Source: Nocardioides oleivorans
Lineage (GTDB): Bacteria; Actinomycetota; Actinomycetes; Propionibacteriales; Nocardioidaceae
DNA length: 64,000 bases
Direction of reading: 5' to 3'
Assembly (NCBI RefSeq): GCF_004137255.1
Contig: NZ_SDWT01000001.1
Span: forward strand, 1,612,001-1,676,000
The notes beneath the pieces were generated by a model. The model had not been told where the DNA came from. It did no database searches and saw only the letters and a program-made list of their open reading frames with translations. The first letter of the stretch is position 1. Every line of letters starts with the position of its first letter. Below, in pieces: positions 33,667 to 42,333 of the stretch. Position numbers and translations under genes: made by a program.

Positions 33667-33704
33667 TGAGACATCGTTGTCTCATGTGAGACAGTAGTGT
33701 CTCA
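33667..33704 (+). promoter_or_regulatory. Tandem palindromic operator before the TetR gene
   Basis: Two perfect palindromes, TGAGACATCGTTGTCTCA (33667-33684) and TGAGACAGTAGTGTCTCA (33687-33704), lie with centres 20 bp apart, about two helical turns. They differ only in the central four bases. The second palindrome ends 27 bases before the TetR start. This is the expected form of a TetR operator binding two dimers on one DNA face. Confidence 0.88.
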
Positions 33705-33731
33705 TCAAGAGTCCGAGCGCGAGGACGTGCC

Positions 33732-34319
33732 ATGGCAGACCGCAACGAGATCCTGGGCGCCGCCCAGGGTGCGTTCAACGCCGACCCCTCCGCCTCGATG
33801 TCCGCGGTCGCCGAAGCCGCCGGCATCAGCCGCGCGACCCTGCACCGGCACTTCGACTCGCGCGAGGCGCTGCTCGTCGAGCTCGGCACCCGGTCGCTCG
33901 ACCAGTGGGCCGGCCGGCTCGACGAGGTCGACGCCGAGGCGCTCGCGGCGTCCGGCGACGCCCCGGCGATCCGGGCCGCGCTCGAGACCCTCGTCCTCGG
34001 CTACGTCGACGACTCCGACGGTTTCGGCTTCGCACTGACCGACCACGTGATCCTCGCCAACGCCGACCTCGAGGAGCGCACCCGAGTGCTCGCCGACCGC
34101 GAGGCCGTGCTGTTCGCCGCGGCCCAGCGCGTCGGCGTGCTCCGTCCGGACCTGCCGCCGCGGTGGTTCGGCCATGCGATCTACGGCCTCCTCGTCTCCG
34201 CGCGCGAGGCCGTCCGCATCGGCGACGTCGCCCGGCGCGACGTCGGCCACCTCGTCCTCTCCTCCCTGCTCGCAGGGATCGTCCAGCCCGCAACGACCCG
34301 GAACAGAAGCACGCCATGA
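33732..34319 (+). CDS. TetR-family transcriptional repressor
   Basis: This is a 195-residue regulator with an N-terminal HTH (SMSAVAEAAGISRATLHRHF, about 18-37) and a helical ligand-binding domain. It precedes, and overlaps by four bases (ATGA), an MFS drug exporter. With the tandem operator upstream, it most likely represses its own operon until an exported compound binds. The ATG has a GAGGA ribosome-binding site. Confidence 0.92.
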   Translation: MADRNEILGAAQGAFNADPSASMSAVAEAAGISRATLHRHFDSREALLVELGTRSLDQWAGRLDEVDAEALAASGDAPAIRAALETLVLGYVDDSDGFGFALTDHVILANADLEERTRVLADREAVLFAAAQRVGVLRPDLPPRWFGHAIYGLLVSAREAVRIGDVARRDVGHLVLSSLLAGIVQPATTRNRSTP

Positions 34320-35806
34320 CCGACCTGATCCCGAACACCTCCGACACCGCGAAGACCGCCTCCGACCCCCGTCGCTGGTGGGCGCTCGCCGTCCTCGCCG
34401 CCAGCCTGCTGGTGGTCGTGATGGACATGACCATCCTCAACGTCGCCCTGCCCGAGATGTCCGCCGAGCTGGAGCTCACCTCGGTGTCGCAGCTGTGGGT
34501 CGTCGACGCGTACGCCCTCGCGCTCGCCGGGCTCCTCATCCCGGTCACCGCGCTCGGCGACCGGTGGGGCCGCAAGCGGATGCTGGTCACGGGCTACGCC
34601 GCCTTCGCCGTCGGCTCGGTCGCGATCCTGTGGGCCGACAGCGCGGCCGCCGTCATCGCGATCCGCGCGCTGCTCGGCATCGGCGGCGCGATGGTGATGC
34701 CGTCGACGCTCTCGCTGATCCGCTCGGTCTTCGCCGACGCCCGCGAGCGCACGCTCGCCCTCAGCATCTGGGGTGCATCCGCCGCGCTCGGTGGCGCCGT
34801 GGGCCCGGTCGTCGGTGGTGCGCTGCTCGAGCACTTCAGCTGGCACTCGGCGTTCCTGGTCAACGTGCCCCTGATGGCCGTCGCGATCGTGGCCGGCGTG
34901 TGGCTGCTGCGCGAGAACCGGTCACCGCGCCCGGGCCGGATCGACGCCGTCGGCGTGCTCCTGTCCGCGGGCGGCATGACCGCGTTCGTCTACGCCGTCA
35001 AGCAGCTCGGCAAGCACGGGCCGTCGCTCGCCACGCTGGCGCTGCTCGTCCTCGGCGTCGCCATGCTCACCGCCTTCGTCCGCGCCGCCCTCGCGTCCGA
35101 CCGGCCGATGCTCGACGTGCGCCTGTTCGCCAACCCGGTGCTGCGTGCCGGTGTCGTCGCGGCCCTCGCCAGCAGCGTGGCGATGGCGTCGGTGCTCTTC
35201 GTCGGCAGCCAGTGGCTGCAGCTCGTCGACGGGCGTACGCCGCTGCAGGCCGGCCTCGCGCTCCTGCCGCTCGCGGTCGGCGCGATCATCGCCTCCCCGT
35301 TCGCCCCGGCGCTCGCCGAGCGCTCCAGTCCGCGGATCGTGCTCGCGGGCGGGCTGCTCGTCCTGTCCGCCGGGCTCGGGCTGCTCGCGCTGCTGCCGGC
35401 GACGTACCCCTTCGTCGCCGTGGCGTTCGCCGTCGTCGGCCTTGGCACCTCGGCCCTGGGCCTGGGCTCCGCGCTGATCATGGGCGTGGCGTCCGACGAC
35501 CAGGCCGGCTCGGCCGCGGCCGTCGAGGAGATCACCTACGAGCTCGGCGCCGTCCTGGGCATCACCTTCCTCGGCAGCCTCGTCGGCGCGGTCTACCGGG
35601 CCGGCCTGCCCTCCGGGGCCGACGGCGCGGTGCGCGAGTCGGTGGCCGGCGCGGTCGGCGGACCGTGGTTCGCCGACGCGGCCGACGCGTTCGTGACGGC
35701 CTTCGCCTCGGTCGGAGCGGTGGGCGCGCTCCTCACCGCGCTGGCGGCGTACGCCGTGTGGCGGCTCGTGCCGGCCGACCTCTCCCTGGACGACGTGCAC
35801 CACTGA
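34316..35806 (+). CDS. MFS drug transporter, DHA2 (14-TM) family
   Basis: This is a 496-residue proton-driven exporter with about 14 membrane helices. Motif A is seen in LIPVTALGDRWGRKRM, the TM1 motif in VVMDMTILNVALPEM, and antiporter motif C in ASAALGGAVGPVVGGALLE. These features are typical of EmrB/QacA-type multidrug efflux. It is cotranscribed with and translationally coupled to the TetR gene. Substrates are unknown. It converges on the MarR gene with a 10-base gap. Confidence 0.93.
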   Translation: MTDLIPNTSDTAKTASDPRRWWALAVLAASLLVVVMDMTILNVALPEMSAELELTSVSQLWVVDAYALALAGLLIPVTALGDRWGRKRMLVTGYAAFAVGSVAILWADSAAAVIAIRALLGIGGAMVMPSTLSLIRSVFADARERTLALSIWGASAALGGAVGPVVGGALLEHFSWHSAFLVNVPLMAVAIVAGVWLLRENRSPRPGRIDAVGVLLSAGGMTAFVYAVKQLGKHGPSLATLALLVLGVAMLTAFVRAALASDRPMLDVRLFANPVLRAGVVAALASSVAMASVLFVGSQWLQLVDGRTPLQAGLALLPLAVGAIIASPFAPALAERSSPRIVLAGGLLVLSAGLGLLALLPATYPFVAVAFAVVGLGTSALGLGSALIMGVASDDQAGSAAAVEEITYELGAVLGITFLGSLVGAVYRAGLPSGADGAVRESVAGAVGGPWFADAADAFVTAFASVGAVGALLTALAAYAVWRLVPADLSLDDVHH

Positions 35807-35816
35807 GCGCGCCGGG

Positions 35817-36263
35817 TCAGGCCTCGCTGGCGACGGCCCGGTCCATCGACGCGGTGATCGCGCGCAGCGTGACCTGGAGGGCGCGCACGTCGTCGGGCGA
35901 CATGTCGAGGTCCTCGACGATCCGGCACTGCACGGCCTCGGCGCCGGCCCAGGCCTCGCGGCCGAGGTCGGTCAGCTCGATGAGCGACGACCGGCCGTCG
36001 TCGGGGTCGCGCCGACGACCCACGAGGCCGGCGTCCTCCATCCGGCGCAGCAGCGGGGTGAGGGTGGCGTGGTCGAGGCGCAGCGTGCCGGCGAGCGACT
36101 TGATCGAGCTCGGGCCGGTGCCGCCCAGCAGCACCACGACGAGGTACTGCGGATAGGTGAGCCCGTGCGCCTCGAGCAGCGGTCGGTAGCGCTGAGTCAT
36201 GGCACGCGAGGCGGCGTAGAGGTCGAAGCACACCAGCTCGTCGAGGACGTCGTGATCGGTCAT
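35817..36263 (-). CDS. MarR-family regulator, OhrR-like redox sensor
   Basis: This is a 148-residue winged-helix regulator. The N-terminus ELVCFDLYAASRAMTQRYRP matches OhrR, where the single reactive cysteine (here Cys12) senses organic peroxides. LTYPQYLVVVLLGGTGPSSI and RLDHATLTPLLRRMEDAGLV form the HTH, and RRRDPDDGRSSLIELTDLG the wing. It is divergent from an alpha/beta hydrolase rather than an Ohr peroxidase. The start has a GGGAGGGCAGGA ribosome-binding site. Confidence 0.85.
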   Translation of the reverse strand: MTDHDVLDELVCFDLYAASRAMTQRYRPLLEAHGLTYPQYLVVVLLGGTGPSSIKSLAGTLRLDHATLTPLLRRMEDAGLVGRRRDPDDGRSSLIELTDLGREAWAGAEAVQCRIVEDLDMSPDDVRALQVTLRAITASMDRAVASEA

Positions 36264-36328
36264 TCCTGCCCTCCCTCAGGGTGACACCACCTTGATTCCC
36301 GCGGTGGCCCGTGCAACGTTGTGTCGTG

Positions 36329-36343
36329 TACAAGACAACTGTA
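36329..36343 (+). promoter_or_regulatory. OhrR-box-like palindrome
   Basis: TACAAGACAACTGTA has the TACA-N7-TGTA form of the known OhrR box (TACAATT-N-AATTGTA). It lies between the divergent MarR gene and the hydrolase gene, 22 bases before the latter's ATG. Confidence 0.6.
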
Positions 36344-36364
36344 CGCCGACCCGAGGAGCCTCGC

Positions 36365-37186
36365 ATGTCCACCATCTCCGCGAACGACATCACCCTCAGC
36401 TACACCGACAGCGGCGGCACCGGTCGCCCGGTCGTCCTCATCCACGGCTGGCCGCTCAGCGGCGCCTCCTGGTCCGGCCAGGTGTCGGCCCTGACCGACG
36501 CCGGCTACCGCGTCATCACCTACGACCGGCGCGGCTTCGGCGACTCCGACAAGCCGGCCGACGGCTATGACTACGACACCTTCGCCGCCGACCTCGCCGG
36601 GCTGCTCGACGGCCTCGACGTCACCGACGCGACGATCGTCGGGTTCTCGATGGGCGGCGGTGAGGTCGCCCGCTACCTCGGCACCTACGGCTCCGGCCGG
36701 ATCCGGTCCGCCGTGCTCGCCGGCGCCGTCCCGCCCTACCTGCTCAAGACCGACGACAACCCGGACGGTGGCCTCGGCGAGGAGGACGTCGCCGGCATGG
36801 AGGAGGGCGCCCGGACCGACCGGGAGAACTTCCTCGACGGCTTCACGACGAACTTCTTCAGCGTCGACGGCGAGCTCGTGGTCACGGAGGAGCAGCGCCA
36901 GGAGGCGCTGGCCCTGGAGAAGCCCGCACGCGACGAGGCGGTCGTCGGCTGCATCGGCGCCTTCGGCCGCACGGACTTCCGCGACGACCTCGCGAAGGTC
37001 GACGTACCGACCCTCGTCATCCACGGCGACTCCGACGCCATCGTGCCCTTCGAGGTCTCGGGCAAGCGCTCGGCCGAGGCGATCGCCGACAGCACCCTCG
37101 TCGTCGTACCGGCTGCGCCGCACGGCTTCAACGTCAGCCACCGCGACGAGTTCAACAGCGCGCTGCTGGAGTTCCTCGCGCGCTGA
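36365..37186 (+). CDS. Alpha/beta hydrolase, non-haem chloroperoxidase-like
   Basis: This is a 273-residue alpha/beta hydrolase. The predicted triad is Ser95 (GFSMGGGE), Asp224 (GDSDAIVP) and His253 (APHGFNVSH). The HGWPLSGASW oxyanion region and YDRRGFGDSDKP segment match cofactor-free chloroperoxidase/perhydrolase and esterase members. The ATG has a GAGGAG ribosome-binding site. Next to an OhrR-like regulator and its box, it is a candidate peroxide-responsive gene. Whether it acts as an esterase or perhydrolase cannot be told from sequence. Confidence 0.88.
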   Translation: MSTISANDITLSYTDSGGTGRPVVLIHGWPLSGASWSGQVSALTDAGYRVITYDRRGFGDSDKPADGYDYDTFAADLAGLLDGLDVTDATIVGFSMGGGEVARYLGTYGSGRIRSAVLAGAVPPYLLKTDDNPDGGLGEEDVAGMEEGARTDRENFLDGFTTNFFSVDGELVVTEEQRQEALALEKPARDEAVVGCIGAFGRTDFRDDLAKVDVPTLVIHGDSDAIVPFEVSGKRSAEAIADSTLVVVPAAPHGFNVSHRDEFNSALLEFLAR

Positions 37187-37197
37187 TTCGCGACGTC

Positions 37198-37224
37198 GTG
37201 GCCCCGCCCGGTGCGCGGGGCCAC
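37198..37224 (+). terminator. Hairpin after the alpha/beta hydrolase gene
   Basis: GTGGCCCCG and CGGGGCCAC form a perfect 9-bp stem around a 9-base loop, 12 bases after the hydrolase stop. Confidence 0.75.
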
Positions 37225-37312
37225 GCGCGCGTCGCTCGTCCGGGTGCTACCCCATCGTGTTGATGCGGGTGGGCACGATCTGCACGATCACCCGCTGCTG
37301 GTCACGGCCGCC

Positions 37313-37663
37313 CTACCAGGGATAGGGCTGACCGGTGTAGCGCTGCGACAGCGCCTCGATGTGGTCCACCGCGCCCTCGGTCGTGGTGCTCACCACGAGG
37401 CCCCTGATCTCGTGGTAGCGACTGGGGTTCGCGGGATCCGACACGGCCACCGCGACGCGAGGGTCCCGCGCGATGTTGCGGGTCTTCTGGTGGGTGGCGA
37501 CCGTGTTGACGAGCACGTGGGCTCCCGAGGCGTCGACGTCGACCCAGGTCTGCGTCAGCTGGGGCGAACCGTCCGGCATGGTCGTGGCGACGTAGCAGGT
37601 GGCAGCCGAGCGCAGGAGCTCGAGCAGGGCGTCATCGAGCAGGACGGCGGGGGCGGTGCTCAT
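37313..37663 (-). CDS. PPOX-class (F420-type) oxidoreductase
   Basis: This is a 116-residue split-barrel flavin/deazaflavin protein (TCYVATTMPDGSPQLTQTWV, HVLVNTVATHQKTRNIARDP, YHEIRGLVVSTTTEGAVDHI). It resembles the actinobacterial TIGR03618-type F420-dependent PPOX family. Small members reduce diverse substrates or biliverdin-like compounds; the substrate is unknown here. It is monocistronic, with the next minus-strand gene 52 bases further along. Confidence 0.83.
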   Translation of the reverse strand: MSTAPAVLLDDALLELLRSAATCYVATTMPDGSPQLTQTWVDVDASGAHVLVNTVATHQKTRNIARDPRVAVAVSDPANPSRYHEIRGLVVSTTTEGAVDHIEALSQRYTGQPYPW

Positions 37664-37715
37664 CCGCCCATGGTCACCCGCGGGCAGGAGGGCTGCCTCC
37701 CCCCGGTGGGTGCGA

Positions 37716-39700
<1,985 letters not shown>

Positions 39701-39712
39701 CCGTGACGGCGC

Positions 39713-40090
39713 TCAGCCCTGCCTGGCGTCGTAGTCGTCCTGGCTCCGCTCGATCGCCGGATTCTGCTCGATGGCCCACTCGGCGAGCGCGACGGCGGGC
39801 TTGATGAGGGTGCGGCCGGTGTCGGTGAGGGCGTACTCGACCCGAGGTGGGACCTCCGCGAACACCTGCCGCTCGACGAGACCGTCGCGCTCGAGCTGGC
39901 GCACGGTGCGTGTGAGCATCCGCTGCGAGATGCCGGGGATCCGTTGCTGGAGCTCGGTGAAGCGCATCCGCTCACCGTCGAGCGTCGCCACGACCAGGAG
40001 GGTCCACTTGTCGCCGATCCGGTCGAGGATCCCGCGGATCGCCCGACCGCCGTCGCCGCGGATGAGGCAGGTCCGCTCGTAGCTCGACAC
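39713..40090 (-). CDS. HxlR-family regulator
   Basis: This is a 125-residue winged-helix regulator (ILDRIGDKWTLLVVATLDGE, then FTELQQRIPGISQRMLTRTV, LERDGLVERQVFAEVPPRVE). Cys8 near the N-terminus (SSYERTCLIRGDG) is where redox- or electrophile-sensing HxlR proteins have their cysteine. The GTG start is preceded by CTGGAGG. It is divergent from a DoxX gene, the pairing commonly seen for YodB/CatR-like sensors. Confidence 0.9.
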   Translation of the reverse strand: MSSYERTCLIRGDGGRAIRGILDRIGDKWTLLVVATLDGERMRFTELQQRIPGISQRMLTRTVRQLERDGLVERQVFAEVPPRVEYALTDTGRTLIKPAVALAEWAIEQNPAIERSQDDYDARQG

Positions 40091-40109
40091 GTGTCCTCCA
40101 GGTCGGTCA

Positions 40110-40125
40110 GGCACACCCGTGTGCC
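40110..40125. promoter_or_regulatory. 16-bp perfect palindrome
   Basis: GGCACACCCGTGTGCC (7-bp arms) lies 20 bases before the HxlR start in the divergent region. It is a possible operator or part of the hxlR leader. Confidence 0.5.
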
Positions 40126-40164
40126 TTTTGCAGGGACCCCGAAAGTACTCCACGATGGGGTTCC

Positions 40165-40177
40165 TTACTGATCGTAA
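40165..40177. promoter_or_regulatory. HxlR-type operator motif before doxX
   Basis: TTACTGATCGTAA (TTAC-N5-GTAA) lies 14 bases before the doxX start. The same motif occurs before the second HxlR gene at 44638-44650. Confidence 0.6.
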
Positions 40178-40191
40178 CGATTGGAGCCCAC

Positions 40192-40560
40192 ATGGACATC
40201 GCCTACTGGATCCTCGCTGGACTGCTCGCGGTCTTCTACCTCTACGCCGGTGGTACCAAGGTGGTGCAGAGCCAGGAGCAGCTCGCGCCGATGATGGCCT
40301 GGGCCGGGACCACGATCCCGATGGCCGGCGTCCGCGCGATCGGCGTGCTCGAGGTCGCGGGCGCACTCGGGCTCGTGCTGCCGCGTCTGACCGGCGTCGC
40401 GCCCGGCCTGGCCGTGGCGGCGGCGATCGGCCTCACCGTGCTGCAGGTGCTGGCGCTCGGCTTCCACGCCTCGCGCGGCGAGACGAAGGACCTGTGGCTC
40501 AACGCGGTGCTCGTCGTCGCCGGTGCTGCGGCTGTCTGGCTCGCCCTCGCGACCGCCTAG
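40192..40560 (+). CDS. DoxX-family membrane protein
   Basis: This is a 122-residue protein with four membrane helices (YWILAGLLAVFYLYAGGTKV, then GVRAIGVLEVAGALGLVLP, GLAVAAAIGLTVLQVLALGF, LNAVLVVAGAAAVWLALA). DoxX-like proteins are often controlled by redox- or quinone-sensing HxlR regulators and may act in membrane redox homeostasis. The divergent HxlR gene and the TTAC-N5-GTAA motif fit that arrangement. Confidence 0.88.
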   Translation: MDIAYWILAGLLAVFYLYAGGTKVVQSQEQLAPMMAWAGTTIPMAGVRAIGVLEVAGALGLVLPRLTGVAPGLAVAAAIGLTVLQVLALGFHASRGETKDLWLNAVLVVAGAAAVWLALATA

Positions 40561-40608
40561 CGGTCGGGGTCGACGATCGGGAGCCTGTCCGCCGCCGGCG
40601 GAGATCCC

Positions 40609-40614
40609 TAGAGT
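40609..40614 (+). promoter_or_regulatory. -10 element for the agmatinase-like gene
   Basis: TAGAGT lies six bases before the ATG, giving a leaderless start. Confidence 0.5.
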
Positions 40615-40620
40615 CGGGCC

Positions 40621-41634
40621 ATGGCTCGCTACGGCGCACAGTTCGGACCGGACATCACCTTCCTCGGCGTCCCCGCCTGCGACCTCGACGACACGTCGAC
40701 GTACGACGATGCGGACGTCGTCATCCTCGGCGCCCCCTTCGACGGTGGTACGTCGCACCGGCCGGGGACGCGCTTCGGACCTCAGGCGATCCGGATGACC
40801 GACTACCTCCCGCACGACGGCTCACGGCCCTCGCTCGCGCTGCGCACCGACGGGCTCCGGGATCTGGTGGTCTACGACGCGGGCGACGTCGAGCTTCCCC
40901 CCGGCGACATCGAGACCACGCTCGGCCGGCTCGAGGCGGCGGTGGAGACGGTGACCCGCTCGGGTGCGATCCCGGTCGTGCTCGGCGGCGACCACTCCAT
41001 CGCGTACCCCGACGCGAAGGGGGTCGCCAACGTCCTGGGCCACGGGCGGGTCTCGATGATCCACTTCGACGCGCACGCCGACACCGGCGACATCGAGTTC
41101 GGCTCGCTGTGGGGCCACGGCCAGCCGATGCGCCGGCTGATCGAGTCGGGCGCACTGCGCGGCGACCGCTTCCTCCAGGTCGGGCTGCGGGGCTACTGGC
41201 CCGGGCCCGAGACGCTGGACTGGATGGCCGCGGAGAGGATGCGGTCCTACGAGATGACCGAGATCGTCCACCGCGGCCTGCAGGAGTGCCTCACCGAGGC
41301 CTTCGGCATCGCGACCGACGAGTGCGAGGGCGTCTTCCTCTCCGTCGACATCGACGTCTGCGACCCCGGCCATGCGCCCGGCACCGGTACGCCGGAGCCC
41401 GGCGGCCTGTCGGCCCGCGAGCTGCTCGACTCGGTCCGCCGGATCTGCCTCGAGCTGCCGGTCGTCGGCGTCGACGTGGTCGAGGTCAGCCCGCCCTACG
41501 ACCACGCGGACATCACGGCTGCCCTGGCCAACCGGGTCGTGCTCGAGGCGCTGTCCGCGATCGCCCGCAAGCGCCAGGACGAGCGCGACGGCACGACGTG
41601 GGACCCGTCCCGGCCTCTCCTGGACCGCGGGTGA
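40621..41634 (+). CDS. speB: Agmatinase-like ureohydrolase
   Basis: This is a 337-residue arginase-superfamily enzyme with all manganese ligands: His125 (GGDHS), Asp150-His152-Asp154 (FDAHAD) and Asp243/Asp245 (SVDIDVCDP). VEVSPPYD follows at about 288-294. Members split guanidino groups to release urea. Agmatinase (agmatine to putrescine) is the usual assignment, but guanidinobutyrase, guanidinopropionase or guanidine hydrolase activity cannot be excluded. It is a single gene 61 bases after doxX with its own -10 element. Confidence 0.83.
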   Translation: MARYGAQFGPDITFLGVPACDLDDTSTYDDADVVILGAPFDGGTSHRPGTRFGPQAIRMTDYLPHDGSRPSLALRTDGLRDLVVYDAGDVELPPGDIETTLGRLEAAVETVTRSGAIPVVLGGDHSIAYPDAKGVANVLGHGRVSMIHFDAHADTGDIEFGSLWGHGQPMRRLIESGALRGDRFLQVGLRGYWPGPETLDWMAAERMRSYEMTEIVHRGLQECLTEAFGIATDECEGVFLSVDIDVCDPGHAPGTGTPEPGGLSARELLDSVRRICLELPVVGVDVVEVSPPYDHADITAALANRVVLEALSAIARKRQDERDGTTWDPSRPLLDRG

Positions 41635-41763
41635 TCGTCACGCGAGCCCTCGTGCAGCAGGTGCGTGGAGCACCTCTGTCGGGGCAGCATGTCGAGGACC
41701 GGCCGCTCGCTCCGTCTCCCGGTTGAAGCGGTCGTCCGGACCGCCCGTCACGAGGAGCGCACC

Positions 41764-42333
41764 ATGGGCATCACCACCGTCGACCAGATCGTCACCGCGG
41801 ACGGGTACGCATCGGAGCCCGACGGGGGACTCTCCTTCTTCGACGCGTTCGACCAGACCGGGGACCGCACCGACCAGGGCCAGCTCGAGTGGTTGCAGGG
41901 CGTCGACGCGATCCTGCTCGGGCGCCGCACCTACGAGATGTTCAGCAGCTACTGGCCGACCCCGGCCGCCGACGGCGACGCGGTCGCGGAGTGGATCAAC
42001 GCCGCTCCCCGGCACGTCGTCAGTGCCACCCTGGACTCCGCACCGTGGGGCGACCACGCTGCCGCCGAGGTGCACGGCGACGGCGCCCTCGCCGCCGTCT
42101 CCGCGCTCCGCGAGCGCTACGACTCCGTCGTGGTCTGGGGCAGCCTCGACCTCACCGACGCGCTCTTCGCCGCGGGCGAGGTCGACGTGCTCCGGCTGCG
42201 CACCGTGCCGGTCGTGATCGGCGCGGGCCGGTCGTTCGTCCCGTCGTCCCTGGGCCGGCAGCGGCTCGCGCTCGAGGGATCGACGGCGCAGGCCACGGGT
42301 CACGTCGCGACGTCGTACCGCGTGCTTCGCTGA
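41764..42333 (+). CDS. RibD C-terminal/DHFR-like reductase
   Basis: This is a 189-residue protein of the dihydrofolate-reductase-like RibD_C family (TTVDQIVTADGYASEPDGGL, ILLGRRTYEMFSSYWPT, then VVVWGSLDLTDALFAAGEVD, RTVPVVIGAGRSFVP). Such stand-alone proteins bind NADPH, and their substrates are mostly unknown. The ATG has a GAGGAGC ribosome-binding site, and the 126-base gap before it shows nothing else. The stop codon abuts that of the convergent gene. Confidence 0.85.
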   Translation: MGITTVDQIVTADGYASEPDGGLSFFDAFDQTGDRTDQGQLEWLQGVDAILLGRRTYEMFSSYWPTPAADGDAVAEWINAAPRHVVSATLDSAPWGDHAAAEVHGDGALAAVSALRERYDSVVVWGSLDLTDALFAAGEVDVLRLRTVPVVIGAGRSFVPSSLGRQRLALEGSTAQATGHVATSYRVLR

